This document shows, one piece after another, positions 8,655 to 17,067 of a DNA stretch of 64,000 bases. Position 1 is the first letter of the stretch; each line of letters opens with the position of its first letter. The stretch is from contig DATBKU010000055.1 of assembly GCA_036555725.1 (NCBI GenBank), positions 6,561 through 70,560 of the forward strand, in the 5' to 3' direction. This DNA comes from CALAED01 sp036555725. GTDB lineage: Bacteria; Actinomycetota; Actinomycetes; Streptosporangiales; Streptosporangiaceae. Made by a program: the position numbers and the translations under genes. Below the pieces are notes generated by a model. It was not told the origin of the DNA, did not search any database, and worked only from the letters and a program-made list of their open reading frames with translations.

Positions 8655-8668
8655 TGGGAGCGCTCCCA
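8655..8668. promoter_or_regulatory. CebR/CelR-type operator
   Basis: The 14-base perfect palindrome TGGGAGCGCTCCCA matches the operator known for the LacI-family cellobiose sensors CebR (Streptomyces) and CelR (Thermobifida). It is about 170 bases upstream of the GH9 cellulase start, where a repressor would block its promoter. The match is seen directly; regulation is inferred from those relatives. No second exact copy was noticed elsewhere in the window. Confidence 0.85.
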
Positions 8669-8744
8669 CCGGGACCTTACGACAGCTCGGCGCCCGCGCA
8701 AAGGATGGTGAAAACTCCGTGAAAACGCCCAGCTCAGTAGATGG

Positions 8745-9698
8745 TTACTGGTGGCTGGGGAGGGGGCGGTCGATGGAGTCGAGGGTGACCCGCCAGCCGC
8801 CGTCCGGCTGTTCCGCGACGTGGACCAGGCGGCGCATGACGTCGATGGGGCCGGACAGGGTAATCTCGCCGGCCTGCAGGGTCTCCTTCACCGGGCGCCG
8901 CGTGTCGAGCAGCGCGACCGGCCGGGCCGCCGTCTCCAGCCGTTCGGCGATGTCGGCCTGCACCAGCGCGGTCAGCTCCGGCACCTTCTGCCCCAGCTCG
9001 GCGAGCACGTCGCGGGCCGACCCGGGCCGTACGGTGGCCCAGGCCTCGGCCACCTGGGGCAGCAGCGGCGCGGCGAACTCCTCCACGGCGTCGAAGAACG
9101 CCCGGGTGGCCACGCTCGGCCGGCAGTAGATCTGGATGTCGAACGCCTCGGGGAAGTATCGGGCCATGTGCGCCACCCGGTCGCCGCACAGCACCTGGCC
9201 GGCCGGCAGCGAGGAGGCGACGAGCGCACCCTTCTGCAGGTCGCCGGGGCTGTCGAGCAGGTCCGTGACCGCGGTGAGCACGACGTCGCCGGAGTCGAGC
9301 GCCCGCAGCACCGCCGCGTTCGGGGCCACCACCTGCAGCTTGAGCACCCCGGCCACGCGGCCGTCGGCCGCGGTCTCCGCGCGGACGCAGATCAGCAGGC
9401 CCTCGGCGGTCGTACGATTCATCCGCCCGATCAGCCGCCGGGTGAGTGTGTCGGCCGACGCCAGGAACTCCTCGTCGGACCCCGTGTGCAGGGCCCGGAA
9501 CAGCGTCTGCGCCGCGGCCTCCCGGAACCGGCCCGGCGGGGTGGCGTCCGGTGTCTTGGCCATCGCGAACAGTGACGTGATGTGGTCGCCCAGAAAGCCC
9601 GTGACGCCGTCCTCGACCGGGCGGAAATGCGGGAATCGCGGCTGCGCGTCGACCGCGACTCGCGCGTACGTCATGTGTGTGATGTCCGTGATATTCAA
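8745..9698 (-). CDS. NdpA/YejK-like nucleoid-associated protein
   Basis: A 317-residue cytosolic protein without signal or membrane segments. Its plan resembles the 37-kDa nucleoid-associated family (NdpA/YejK): an N-terminal NITDITHMTYARVAVD strand pair, a long helical middle, GVLKLQVVAPNAAVLRALDS, a basic loop LDSPGDLQKGALVAS, and a late ARYFPEAFDIQIYCRPSVATR segment. I chose the TTG at 9698 because GGAGG stands 7 bases before it; the longer frame from 9785 would leave only 15 bases to the divergent gene. It is head-to-head with the Mrr-STAND gene, and the pair may form one system. The family assignment is by eye and moderate. Confidence 0.5.
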   Translation of the reverse strand: MNITDITHMTYARVAVDAQPRFPHFRPVEDGVTGFLGDHITSLFAMAKTPDATPPGRFREAAAQTLFRALHTGSDEEFLASADTLTRRLIGRMNRTTAEGLLICVRAETAADGRVAGVLKLQVVAPNAAVLRALDSGDVVLTAVTDLLDSPGDLQKGALVASSLPAGQVLCGDRVAHMARYFPEAFDIQIYCRPSVATRAFFDAVEEFAAPLLPQVAEAWATVRPGSARDVLAELGQKVPELTALVQADIAERLETAARPVALLDTRRPVKETLQAGEITLSGPIDVMRRLVHVAEQPDGGWRVTLDSIDRPLPSHQ

Positions 9699-9800
9699 GA
9701 GGACGCCTCCAAGGGGACCTAATACAATTATCCCGGACTGACGCGAGCTCGAAGAGCCTTCCCAGAGACACGACGATGTGTCCACAAACAGGTATCGAGA
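9699..9800. promoter_or_regulatory. Divergent promoter region of the NdpA-like/STAND pair
   Basis: A 102-base gap between divergent starts. It contains a local AT-rich island (about 9719-9734) unlike the GC-rich surroundings, with a plus-strand -10-like TACAAT at 9723-9728. No clear -35 hexamer or long palindrome is visible. Shared control of both genes is inferred from the geometry. Confidence 0.4.
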
Positions 9801-12017
9801 ATGCCCGAATACGACTTCCGGACGCTTTCACCCACCGACTTCGAGTACCTGATCGGCGATGTCCTGAACGCGGACCTCGACCTGCGGCTGCACAGCTATC
9901 CCGAGGGCCGTGACCAGGGCATCGACCTGCGCCAGGTGACCGCCGACGGGCACACGACGATCGTGCAGTGCAAGCACTACCGCAAGTCCAGCCCGTCCAC
10001 GTTCCTGACCGCCGTACGGAAAGAGGCGCACAAGCCGGCGCTCCGGATGGCCGACCGCTACCTGTTCGTCACCTCCCAAGACCTGTCGGCGCAGCGCGAG
10101 GACGAGGTGGCGCGCATTCTCGGCATCCCGCATGAGGACGTGTGGGGGCCGCGGGCCATCAACGACGCGCTCGGCCGCCATCCCGAGGTGGAGCGGCTGC
10201 ACTTCAAGCTGTGGCTGTCCTCGACCGCCGCGCTGGAGGCGATCCTGCACGCGGGCCGGTGGCGGCGCACCGACGCGCTGCTCGCCGACGTCGCCGAACG
10301 CGCCAAGTACTGGGTCGAGACCCCGGCGTACGCGGCCGTACGCGACATCCTCGAGAGCGAGGGCGTCTGCCTGGTCGCCGGCATCCCCGGCGTCGGCAAG
10401 ACCTTCCTCGCCGACATGATCATGCTGGGTGCCGTCGAGGAGGGCTGGCAGGTCGTGGACCTGTCCGGCGACGGCACGGGCGGCGTCGCGGACGGCTGGG
10501 CCGCCGCGCAGCCGCAGACCAGGCAGCTGTTCTATTACGACGACTTCCTCGGCGAGGCAGAGCTGGAGCTGACCGCCGCCGCGGCGCCCGGCCTCCTGCG
10601 GTTCATCTCGTACGTGCGCCGCAACGCCGCCGACAAGCGGCTCATCCTGACCAGCAGGGAGCACGTGCTGCGGCAGGCCTCGGTGGCGATCAGCGACCGG
10701 CTCCGGCAGCTCGTCGGCGACCCGGCCCGGTACACGATCGCGCTGACGGCGTACGACTCCGCGGTCCGCGCCGAGATCCTGGCCAACCACCTGCACTTTT
10801 CCGACCTGCCGGACGAGGAGCGCGAACGGCTGACCGTCGATAACCGGATGATGGCGATCGCGCGGCACCCGTCGTACAACCCACGACTGTTCGAGGCGGT
10901 CATCACGACGCGGAGCCTCGCCCACGCGACCGCCGACCAGGTGCTCGAGGAGATCCTCGCCGCGTTGCACAATCCGGAGCGGGTGTGGGCGGTCAGCTTC
11001 GATGCCCTCGACCCGCTGGCCCAGGACATCGTGCTGACGCTGGCGACCCATCCCGCGCGGCCCGTACCGCTAGAGGAGATAAAGGAGCTGTCGGCCCCGT
11101 CCGGCACGCGGGCGCGCGCGTGGCGCGCGGCGGTCAAGTCGCTGGAGCCCACCTGGATCAAGGTGACCGACGACCGAGCCGTGGTGTTCGCCAACCCTGG
11201 GTGCCGCGACTTCCTCCTCGGGCGGCTCGACGACCCCGACCTCGCGGAGGAGTGGGTCGGCCGGTTGCGGCGGCTGCGGCAGCTGCTGTCGGTCAGCCGG
11301 TCGGCCGGGCTGCTCACCGCCGAACCCGGCGTACCGCGCTCGACCGTACGGCCGCACCTCACGCTGGCACTGACCGCCCGCCGGGCCGGCCTGGCCCGGC
11401 TGGTCGGGCAAAACGTCGCGGACGAGCTGCGACCCGACGCCCCGCTCCCCGAGGCCGTCCGGACGCTGCGCGACGCCGCCGCGCTGCTCTCGGTGTACGG
11501 CACGACCGAGACCTCCGGCTGGATCGTCGACCGGGTGGCCGAGCTGGCGCGGCCCAGCCAGGTGCCGGCCGCCGACGGGTTCGCGCTCGCCACGTGGCTG
11601 AGCCGGGTACCGACGGCGACTCCCGCCGCACGCGCCGAACTCGTCCAGACGCTGATCACCTCCGCGCTCGGCGGCGCCCGTACGTCCCGCGACCTCGACG
11701 CGTACGAGGCGCTGCCCGACGAGCTCAGGACGACCGCCGTACACGAGATCGCCCGGCTGCGGGCCATGGCGGTCATCGACGCGGAGCTCGACCGGCTGAC
11801 CGCCGACTGCGCCGATCCGGACGTGCTCCGCGAGTCCGCCCATGACCTGGCACAGCGGGCCCAGTGGTACGGCCACGAGGTCCACATCAACGCGCTGCTG
11901 GACCGTGCGGACGAGCTCGCGGCCGGCCTCGACGGCCCGCCGGTCGCCGCCGACACCAACGCCGATCACGCGCCCGAGGAGCTCCGGCAGATCTTCTCCC
12001 GCCTCACAGACGACTAA
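9801..12017 (+). CDS. Mrr-like nuclease fused to a STAND NTPase (defence candidate)
   Basis: A 738-residue three-part protein. Residues 1 to about 115 are a restriction-endonuclease-like PD-(D/E)XK fold: FEYLIGDVL with Glu15, GRDQGIDL with Asp42, and VQCKHY with Gln56/Lys58, the Mrr-type catalytic set. Next is a P-loop NTPase with Walker A GIPGVGKT (194-201), Walker B LFYYDDF (243-249) and sensor LILTSRE (281-287), in the style of nSTAND3 NTPases. The C-terminal half is helical, with winged-helix-like and repeat-like character, a place for ligand sensing. STAND ATPases with N-terminal nucleases are known antiphage sensors (Avs group). It has no signal peptide. It is divergent from the NdpA-like gene. 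Domain calls are firm; the defence role is inference. Confidence 0.8.
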   Translation: MPEYDFRTLSPTDFEYLIGDVLNADLDLRLHSYPEGRDQGIDLRQVTADGHTTIVQCKHYRKSSPSTFLTAVRKEAHKPALRMADRYLFVTSQDLSAQREDEVARILGIPHEDVWGPRAINDALGRHPEVERLHFKLWLSSTAALEAILHAGRWRRTDALLADVAERAKYWVETPAYAAVRDILESEGVCLVAGIPGVGKTFLADMIMLGAVEEGWQVVDLSGDGTGGVADGWAAAQPQTRQLFYYDDFLGEAELELTAAAAPGLLRFISYVRRNAADKRLILTSREHVLRQASVAISDRLRQLVGDPARYTIALTAYDSAVRAEILANHLHFSDLPDEERERLTVDNRMMAIARHPSYNPRLFEAVITTRSLAHATADQVLEEILAALHNPERVWAVSFDALDPLAQDIVLTLATHPARPVPLEEIKELSAPSGTRARAWRAAVKSLEPTWIKVTDDRAVVFANPGCRDFLLGRLDDPDLAEEWVGRLRRLRQLLSVSRSAGLLTAEPGVPRSTVRPHLTLALTARRAGLARLVGQNVADELRPDAPLPEAVRTLRDAAALLSVYGTTETSGWIVDRVAELARPSQVPAADGFALATWLSRVPTATPAARAELVQTLITSALGGARTSRDLDAYEALPDELRTTAVHEIARLRAMAVIDAELDRLTADCADPDVLRESAHDLAQRAQWYGHEVHINALLDRADELAAGLDGPPVAADTNADHAPEELRQIFSRLTDD

Positions 12018-12085
12018 CGGCGCACCCCCTTTCCGGGCGCGAAAATCGTTGGATCGGCACCGCGGCCGCCGGTTACGCTCCGCGG

Positions 12086-12247
12086 GTGGACGTGGTGATC
12101 ACGACCCGGGCCGAGCGGCCCGAACTCACCGATCCGCTGCGGCGGATGATCAACGGCTGGCCGGAATTCATGCTGCACGACCCGGTGAGCGAGGCTTACT
12201 TCGGCCGGCTGCCCGATACCTTCCCGCACTTCACCCTGGCCGGCTGA
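12086..12247 (+). pseudogene. N-terminal remnant of a GNAT acetyltransferase-like gene
   Basis: A GTG-started frame of 53 residues opens like a long actinomycete GNAT protein (VDVVITTRAERPEL, then GWPEFMLHDPVSEAYFGRLP and FPHFTLAG) and stops at once. Family members run to more than 200 residues, so the acetyl-CoA-binding core is missing. It lies in the 300-base gap after the STAND gene; the rest of that gap (12248-12318) shows nothing recognisable. Confidence 0.5.
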
Positions 12248-12318
12248 CAGCTCACACCGCCGGGCCTGCGTGCGCGAGTTCGTCGAGCAGCCATGTCTTG
12301 GTCATTTCTGCGTTCTTT

Positions 12319-13245
12319 CTAGACAGGGTCGCCGGGGGGCTCGAGGCCGAGGCGGGTGGCGCCGTTCCAGCAGACCTCGCGCAGCCAAGCGTCGCCGAAC
12401 CCGAGGCGGGCCAGCGCCGACAGCTGCTCGGCGTACTCGTAGGGGATGTTGGGGAAGTCGGTGCCGAGCAGGATCCGGCCGGCCAGGCCGAGGTCGCGCA
12501 GCCGGGGGAGCAGCCGCGACGGGAAGTCGCCCAGGGCTCCGGCGAAGCGGGTGAAGGCCATCGTCGTGTCCAGGCAGACCCGGTCGTAGCGGCCGGCCAA
12601 GGCGAAGAATCCCTCGAACTCCGGGGCGCCGAGGTGGGCGATCACCGCGATCAGCCGCGGATGCCGGGCCAGCACTTCGCCGAACGGACCGGGTCCGGTG
12701 AAGCCGCTGGCGACCGGGCCGGAGCCCGCGTGCACCACCACCGGCGCGCCGACCTCGGCCAGCAGGCCCCAGACTGGGTCGAGCGCCTCGTCGCGCGGGT
12801 CGTACCCGCCGACCTGGAGATGCGACTTGAAGACCTGGGCCCCGCGGTCCAGGGCGTCCTGGACGTAGGTCCGTGCGGACGGCTCGGGGAAGAAGGTAGC
12901 GGTGGGCACGCACCCCGGGGTCCGGTCGGCGAAGTCGAGGGTCCAGTCGTTCAGCGCACGCGCCATGTCCGGCTTGTGCGGATAGGCGAGTGAGGTGAAC
13001 GCCCGGACGCCGAGCTTGCGGAGATGGGCGAGCCGGTCCGGCTCGCTCCACCGGTAGTGGATCGGCCAGCTCTGGCCGATCAGCGGGCCGGCGGCGTCGA
13101 AGTACTCCCAGACCCGTCGGAGCAGCCGCGGCGGCATGAAATGGACGTGCACGTCGATGAGCCCCGGCAGCCCGAGCGCCTGCCAGAACTCCGGCACCTG
13201 GGCGTCGTCGGCCGGCCCCGACAGCGCCATCGCGGAGGTCGTCAC
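12319..13245 (-). CDS. Amidohydrolase-family (TIM-barrel) metal hydrolase
   Basis: A 308-residue cytosolic protein with amidohydrolase_2 motifs: LIDVHVHFMPP near residue 30 (metal-binding HxH), FKSHLQVGGYD, VVVHAGSGP, VIAHLGAPEF, and the terminal LGTDFPNIPYEY with the conserved Asp. This group includes decarboxylases and lactonases acting on aromatic or cyclic acids; the substrate cannot be read from sequence. The ATG at 13245 is used; an in-frame ATG six codons in is an alternative. It stands alone, downstream (on its own strand) of a repeat tract and a kinase fragment. Confidence 0.8.
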   Translation of the reverse strand: MTTSAMALSGPADDAQVPEFWQALGLPGLIDVHVHFMPPRLLRRVWEYFDAAGPLIGQSWPIHYRWSEPDRLAHLRKLGVRAFTSLAYPHKPDMARALNDWTLDFADRTPGCVPTATFFPEPSARTYVQDALDRGAQVFKSHLQVGGYDPRDEALDPVWGLLAEVGAPVVVHAGSGPVASGFTGPGPFGEVLARHPRLIAVIAHLGAPEFEGFFALAGRYDRVCLDTTMAFTRFAGALGDFPSRLLPRLRDLGLAGRILLGTDFPNIPYEYAEQLSALARLGFGDAWLREVCWNGATRLGLEPPGDPV

Positions 13246-13302
13246 CTGCCGAGCGTACGGGTCGTACGACGGGTCGCCGGGGTCGCGGGGTGGGTGCGGG
13301 AC

Positions 13303-13390
13303 GAGGTGACGGTCGCGGTTGCGTGCGGGGCGACGCGACGCTCGCGGGTGGGCGCCGGACCGATGCGACGGTCGCGGTGGCCTGATGCGG
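13303..13390. repeat. Degenerate 29-30 base tandem repeat, three units
   Basis: Units at 13303-13331, 13332-13361 and 13362-13390 share a core of the form ga-g-gacggtcgcggt. It lies in non-coding DNA upstream of the amidohydrolase start. Low-complexity slippage is the simplest explanation. Confidence 0.45.
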
Positions 13391-13471
13391 CCGTTGGGCG
13401 GCGGTCCCTCGCACCGGCGGGGCGCGGAGCTTACTCTCCGGTAGAAAGTTGCCGGCGCAATGGGGCGCGGG

Positions 13472-13612
13472 ATGACCGATGTCGACGGGGGCTGGTCGGT
13501 TCCGGGATACGAGCACGTACGGGAGTTGGGCGCCGGGGCCTTCGGTCATGTGGTGCTCGCCGTCCGGACGGCGACCGGCGAACGGGTCGCGATCAAGTAC
13601 TTGAGCGAGCTA
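13472..13612 (+). pseudogene. 5' fragment of a Ser/Thr protein kinase gene
   Basis: Starting at ATG 13472 the frame reads MTDVDGGWSVPGYEHVRELG, then GAGAFGHVVLAVRTATGERV and AIKYLSE. This is the start of a eukaryotic-type kinase with the glycine loop and the VAIK lysine. After about residue 46 kinase similarity ends and the frame runs antisense into the TIGR03086 gene. No catalytic loop is left, so it is a truncated relic, perhaps cut by the event that brought in the sigma-factor pair. Confidence 0.65.
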
Positions 13613-13632
13613 CGTGGCCACACGCAGCTGAC

Positions 13633-14202
13633 TCAAGCGGGGTTGCGACCGAGGAAGGCAACCAGCCGGTCGCTGGCGCTGCCCGCTTCCGAGACCGCGA
13701 CCGGTGCGGCGAATCGCGACGGCCGGTCGGCGTCGGCGATGAGCAGCGGCGACAGCTCCAGCAGGTCGGTCGCCAGCGCGCGCGGAATCGGCTGGCTCAC
13801 CCCGCACGCCTGGTAGATGTCCCAGCCATGTACGGCGACCTCGACCGCGCCGGCGCAGGCCACCAGGCGTGCGGTCATCGGGCAGCCGGCGATCGTGACG
13901 ATCCGGTCCTCGCGGACCGCGGGGACCCATGCCCCGAGCACGCGCTGCGCGCCCTCCCGGAAGGTCGCCACCGGGTCGTCTCCACCGTCGGCCGGCACCG
14001 GATCGGCGGTGACGTCACCCTTGTCGATGGCCTCGTACAGCGCGGCGAGCGAGTCGTTCATGTGATCCAGCAGCGCGCGCAGGTCCCACTCGGGGCAGGG
14101 CGTCGGGGCGGACAGCGCGTTCGGCGTGATGGTGTGCAGGCCGCCCAGCGCGTAGCCGATCGCGCGCTCCAGCAACCCGACCTCGCCGGACAGGGACGTC
14201 AT
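13633..14202 (-). CDS. TIGR03086-type mycothiol/DinB-fold protein
   Basis: A 189-residue cytosolic protein of the maleylpyruvate-isomerase N-terminal (DinB-like) fold. Typical landmarks are PCPEWDLRALLDHMNDSL near residue 36, with a metal-type His, and AVEVAVHGWDIYQACGV near residue 120, with the second His. Members are thought to use mycothiol or bind a metal; most have no assigned reaction. The start (14202) is 9 bases after the stop of the sigma-factor gene, so the two are almost certainly co-transcribed and perhaps translationally linked. A role as partner of the sigma factor is inference. Confidence 0.8.
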   Translation of the reverse strand: MTSLSGEVGLLERAIGYALGGLHTITPNALSAPTPCPEWDLRALLDHMNDSLAALYEAIDKGDVTADPVPADGGDDPVATFREGAQRVLGAWVPAVREDRIVTIAGCPMTARLVACAGAVEVAVHGWDIYQACGVSQPIPRALATDLLELSPLLIADADRPSRFAAPVAVSEAGSASDRLVAFLGRNPA

Positions 14203-14211
14203 GGCCGTAGG

Positions 14212-15195
14212 TCACCGCGGCTGCGGCGGGTCGGGGGGCAGGACGTCCGGCAGTCCGAACAGCGGGAACAGGCTGACGTCGAAGAACGCGCCGACGTGTC
14301 CGATGCCGTCGGGGGTGATGCTGAGCACCTGCAGCTGGAACGGGACGTGCGCGCCGGCGGCGTTCCGCCGGTACATGCCGAACGCGGGCTGACCGTTGGC
14401 CGTCGTGGGGATCAGCCGGAGCTCGCCCGGGCCGGGCGCGCACTGGACCTCGACGACGGTGCCGATGTTCTTGGCGCCGGTGAACCAGGAGAGGAACGGC
14501 GGCATCTCCCAGACGGCGTCTTCCTTGAACAGCTCCACCAGCGCCGGTACGTCGGCGTTCTCGAAGGCCGAGACGTAGCGGTCGAGCACCTCGCGCGTGT
14601 CGGGGTTGGCCGGCTCGACGAGCTCGTCCTCACTGGGCGCAGCCTCGTCGAGCTGCGCCCGGGCACGCTGGAGCGCGCTGTTGACGGAGGCGGTCGACGT
14701 CTCGAGCAGCTCGGCGACCTCGGCCGCCCGCCACTTCAGCACGTCGCGCAGGATCAGTACGGTCCGTTGCCGCGGCGGCAGGTGCTGCAGGGCCGCGATG
14801 AGGGCCAGCCGCAAGGTCTCCCGCGACGCGACGATATTGGCGGGGTCGGTGGGCTCGCCGCCGACCATCGCGTCGGGCACCGGCTCCAGCCAGGGCACCT
14901 CCGGCGCCCGCGCCAGCGGCCCGTCGGGCGCGTCGCTGGGGTCGCCGAGCTGCGAGGGCATCGGCCGCCGGTTGCGCTGTTCGAGCGCGGTCAGGCAGGC
15001 CCGGGTGGCGATGCTGTACAGCCAGGTACGCAGCGACGAGCGCCCCTCGAACCGTTCGAAGCCCTTCCACGCCCGCAGGTAGGTCTCCTGGACGAGGTCT
15101 TCGGCGTCGTGTACGGAGCCGAGCATGCGGTAGCAGTGCGCCAGCAGCTCGCGCCGGAACGGGTCGGCGAGACGTTGGAAGTCGTCGTTCGACAT
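14212..15195 (-). CDS. ECF sigma factor with SnoaL-like C-terminal domain (SigX5/TIGR02960 type)
   Basis: A 327-residue sigma-70 family protein. Region 2 is about residues 8-75 (RELLAHCYRMLGSVHDAEDL, YLRAWKGFERFEGRSSLRTW). Region 4 is about 125-185 (LPPRQRTVLILRDVLKWRAA, then TSTASVNSALQRARAQL). The last 120 residues form a SnoaL-like NTF2 fold (VLDRYVSAFENADVPALVEL), which in this sigma group replaces a separate anti-sigma factor. The ATG at 15195 has an AAAGG site; upstream in-frame codons are not family-like. It is the first gene of a pair with the TIGR03086 protein. The target promoters and stimulus are unknown. Confidence 0.88.
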   Translation of the reverse strand: MSNDDFQRLADPFRRELLAHCYRMLGSVHDAEDLVQETYLRAWKGFERFEGRSSLRTWLYSIATRACLTALEQRNRRPMPSQLGDPSDAPDGPLARAPEVPWLEPVPDAMVGGEPTDPANIVASRETLRLALIAALQHLPPRQRTVLILRDVLKWRAAEVAELLETSTASVNSALQRARAQLDEAAPSEDELVEPANPDTREVLDRYVSAFENADVPALVELFKEDAVWEMPPFLSWFTGAKNIGTVVEVQCAPGPGELRLIPTTANGQPAFGMYRRNAAGAHVPFQLQVLSITPDGIGHVGAFFDVSLFPLFGLPDVLPPDPPQPR

Positions 15196-15543
15196 GAACC
15201 CAACCTTTCGCGGCCCGGGGCGATGGCGGCCCGGGTGCCCCGGATGATCGGGGTGTCGTCGACCTGACCGGCCCCGCCGAAAGCCATCCACCGCCGTTCG
15301 CCGCGTACCATCGCGGTGGCTCCCACGAGGCTGTTCGGTCCGACTGTACGCGGTCGTCCGTGCCATCGCCGCTCCTCGAGATCGTGCGCAGCCGTCACCT
15401 CTGGCGACCTGTCATCTATAGAGACCTGCGGACAAGCGAAAACTCATCGGCGGGGCCGATGAGTTTCGCTGTTCTCTCGGATATCTCTCTGGGTTTCCAG
15501 GTCGGGCGGTGGTACCGCCGTGTACTTAGCCTTGTTCTTTGGC
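15196..15543. other. Gene-free gap between the sigma-factor and DHA2 exporter genes
   Basis: A 348-base gap holding the sigma-factor promoter region and the exporter terminator (15436-15469). Around 15400-15430 there are repeated GACCTG elements flanking an AT-rich TCTATAGA. No coding frame has family-like sequence. Confidence 0.5.
15436..15469 (-). terminator. Terminator of the DHA2 exporter gene
   Basis: A 15-bp stem with one bulged A: GCGAAA-A-CTCATCGGC (15436-15451) pairs with GCCGATGAGTTTCGC (15455-15469) around GGG. It lies 75 bases beyond the exporter stop on the minus strand, and a short T-rich stretch follows. Confidence 0.75.
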
Positions 15544-17034
15544 TTATTCCTTAACTTGTTCCTTGGATTTGGCCGTGCGGGGCAGCAGCAGGGCCGGGAC
15601 GATCGCGACGATCATTAGCGCGAAGGCGACCCAGTACGCCTGGTCGAACGCGTGCGCCAGCGCTTCGGCGACCTGCGTACGGGCGCCGGACGGCAGCGGG
15701 CCGAGGGCGGCGCCGCCAAGGCCCGGCGCGTCGGCCGTGATCGCGCGCTGCAGCACGACGGCGAGCACCGCCGTACCGATCGAGGCGCCGATCCGCTGGA
15801 TGGTGTTGAGCGCGCTCGTCGCGCGGGGCATTGCGGCCCGCGGCAGGGCGGCGTACGCGGCGGCCATCGCCGGCATGATCGTGGTGCCCAGCCCCAGCCC
15901 GATCACGAACAGCGCACCGAAGAGCACCGCGTGCGAAGTGTGGCTGCCGACCTGGGTGTAGACGCCCGTCCCGATGAGTCCCAGGACGATGCCGACCGGC
16001 ACCACGACACCCGCGCCCACCTTGTCGGTGAGCCGGCCGGCCAGCGGCATCGCGGCCGCCGCGCCGAGCGCCTGCGGCATCAGCAGCAGGCCGGTGGCCA
16101 GTGGGCTCTCACCCCGCACGACCTGCCAGTACAGCGGCAGCAGCACCAGCACCCCGAACAGGGCGACCGCCACCGCGAGGTTCGTCGCGGCCGCGGCGGC
16201 GAAGTCGCGGCGCCGGAACAGCGACACGTCGATCAGCGCGCCCTCGCCGCGGACGTACGCGTGGACCACGTAGAGCACGACCAGGGCGGCGCCGATGACC
16301 ATGCCGGCGAGAGCGCGGGCACCCCCGAAGCCGCCGTGGGCGCCGGCCTCGGACATCCCGTAGATGAAGGCCGCCACGCCGGAGCTGAGCAGGGCCAGGC
16401 CGCGGACGTCGAGCCGTTGCCGGGGCTGCGGAGCCGACTTCGGCAGCAGCCGGAGGGCGGCCACCACGGCCACCACACCGAGTGGCAGGTTGACGAAGAA
16501 GATCCAGCGCCAGCCGATCGTGTCGATGATCAGCCCGCCGATCACCGGCCCGGCGACCGAGCCCATCAGCAGCGGAATGCCGATGGCGCTCATCACCCGG
16601 CCCATCCGCTGCGGGCCCGCGGCCTGGCCGAGGATGGTCTGCCCGACCGGCAGGATGATGCCGCCGCCGATGCCCTGGACGAGCCGGAACGCGATGAGCG
16701 CGCCGACCGACCAGGCGGCGCCGGACAGCGCGGACCCGGCGGTGAACAGCAGCAGGGCGGCGATCCACACGCGCTTGGCGCCGAATCGTTCGCTGGCCCA
16801 GCCGGTGATCGGAATGACGGCGGCGAAGGCCAGCAGGTAGCCGGTCAGCACCCACTGGATGGTGGAGATCGACGTGTGGAAGGTCTCGCCGAGCGTACGG
16901 GTCGCGACGTTGACGATCGTCGCGTCGAGGATCGACATGATGATCCCCAGCACCACGACCGTGCCGAGTGCGACCAGCCGGTTGTTGGGGGCTTGAGTCG
17001 GCTCCGTGGCCGGAGCCGTCGTGGTCTGTGTCAT
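15544..17034 (-). CDS. DHA2-family (EmrB/QacA-type) MFS drug exporter
   Basis: Proton-driven 14-helix membrane exporter, 496 residues. Seen are motif D1 at helix 1 (ILDATIVNVATRTLGETF), motif A after helix 2 (GWASERFGAKRVW), motif B (RLVQGIGGGIILPVGQTIL) and motif C (GIPLLMGSVAGPVIGGLI), then GWRWIFFVNLPLGV. The ATG at 17034 follows AGGAGA; GTG at 17055 is the weaker alternative. Its start is only 33 bases past the stop of the flavoenzyme gene, so both probably share one transcript under the divergent TetR gene. The exported compound is unknown but may be the flavoenzyme product or substrate. Confidence 0.9.
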   Translation of the reverse strand: MTQTTTAPATEPTQAPNNRLVALGTVVVLGIIMSILDATIVNVATRTLGETFHTSISTIQWVLTGYLLAFAAVIPITGWASERFGAKRVWIAALLLFTAGSALSGAAWSVGALIAFRLVQGIGGGIILPVGQTILGQAAGPQRMGRVMSAIGIPLLMGSVAGPVIGGLIIDTIGWRWIFFVNLPLGVVAVVAALRLLPKSAPQPRQRLDVRGLALLSSGVAAFIYGMSEAGAHGGFGGARALAGMVIGAALVVLYVVHAYVRGEGALIDVSLFRRRDFAAAAATNLAVAVALFGVLVLLPLYWQVVRGESPLATGLLLMPQALGAAAAMPLAGRLTDKVGAGVVVPVGIVLGLIGTGVYTQVGSHTSHAVLFGALFVIGLGLGTTIMPAMAAAYAALPRAAMPRATSALNTIQRIGASIGTAVLAVVLQRAITADAPGLGGAALGPLPSGARTQVAEALAHAFDQAYWVAFALMIVAIVPALLLPRTAKSKEQVKE

Positions 17035-17067
17035 TTCAGCTCGTCTCCTTGACACTCCGTACGGCTG

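Noticed and set aside
13024..15267. 747-codon plus-strand open frame over the amidohydrolase, TIGR03086 and sigma genes
   Set aside because: It is antisense to three genes with clear motifs and has no family-like sequence.
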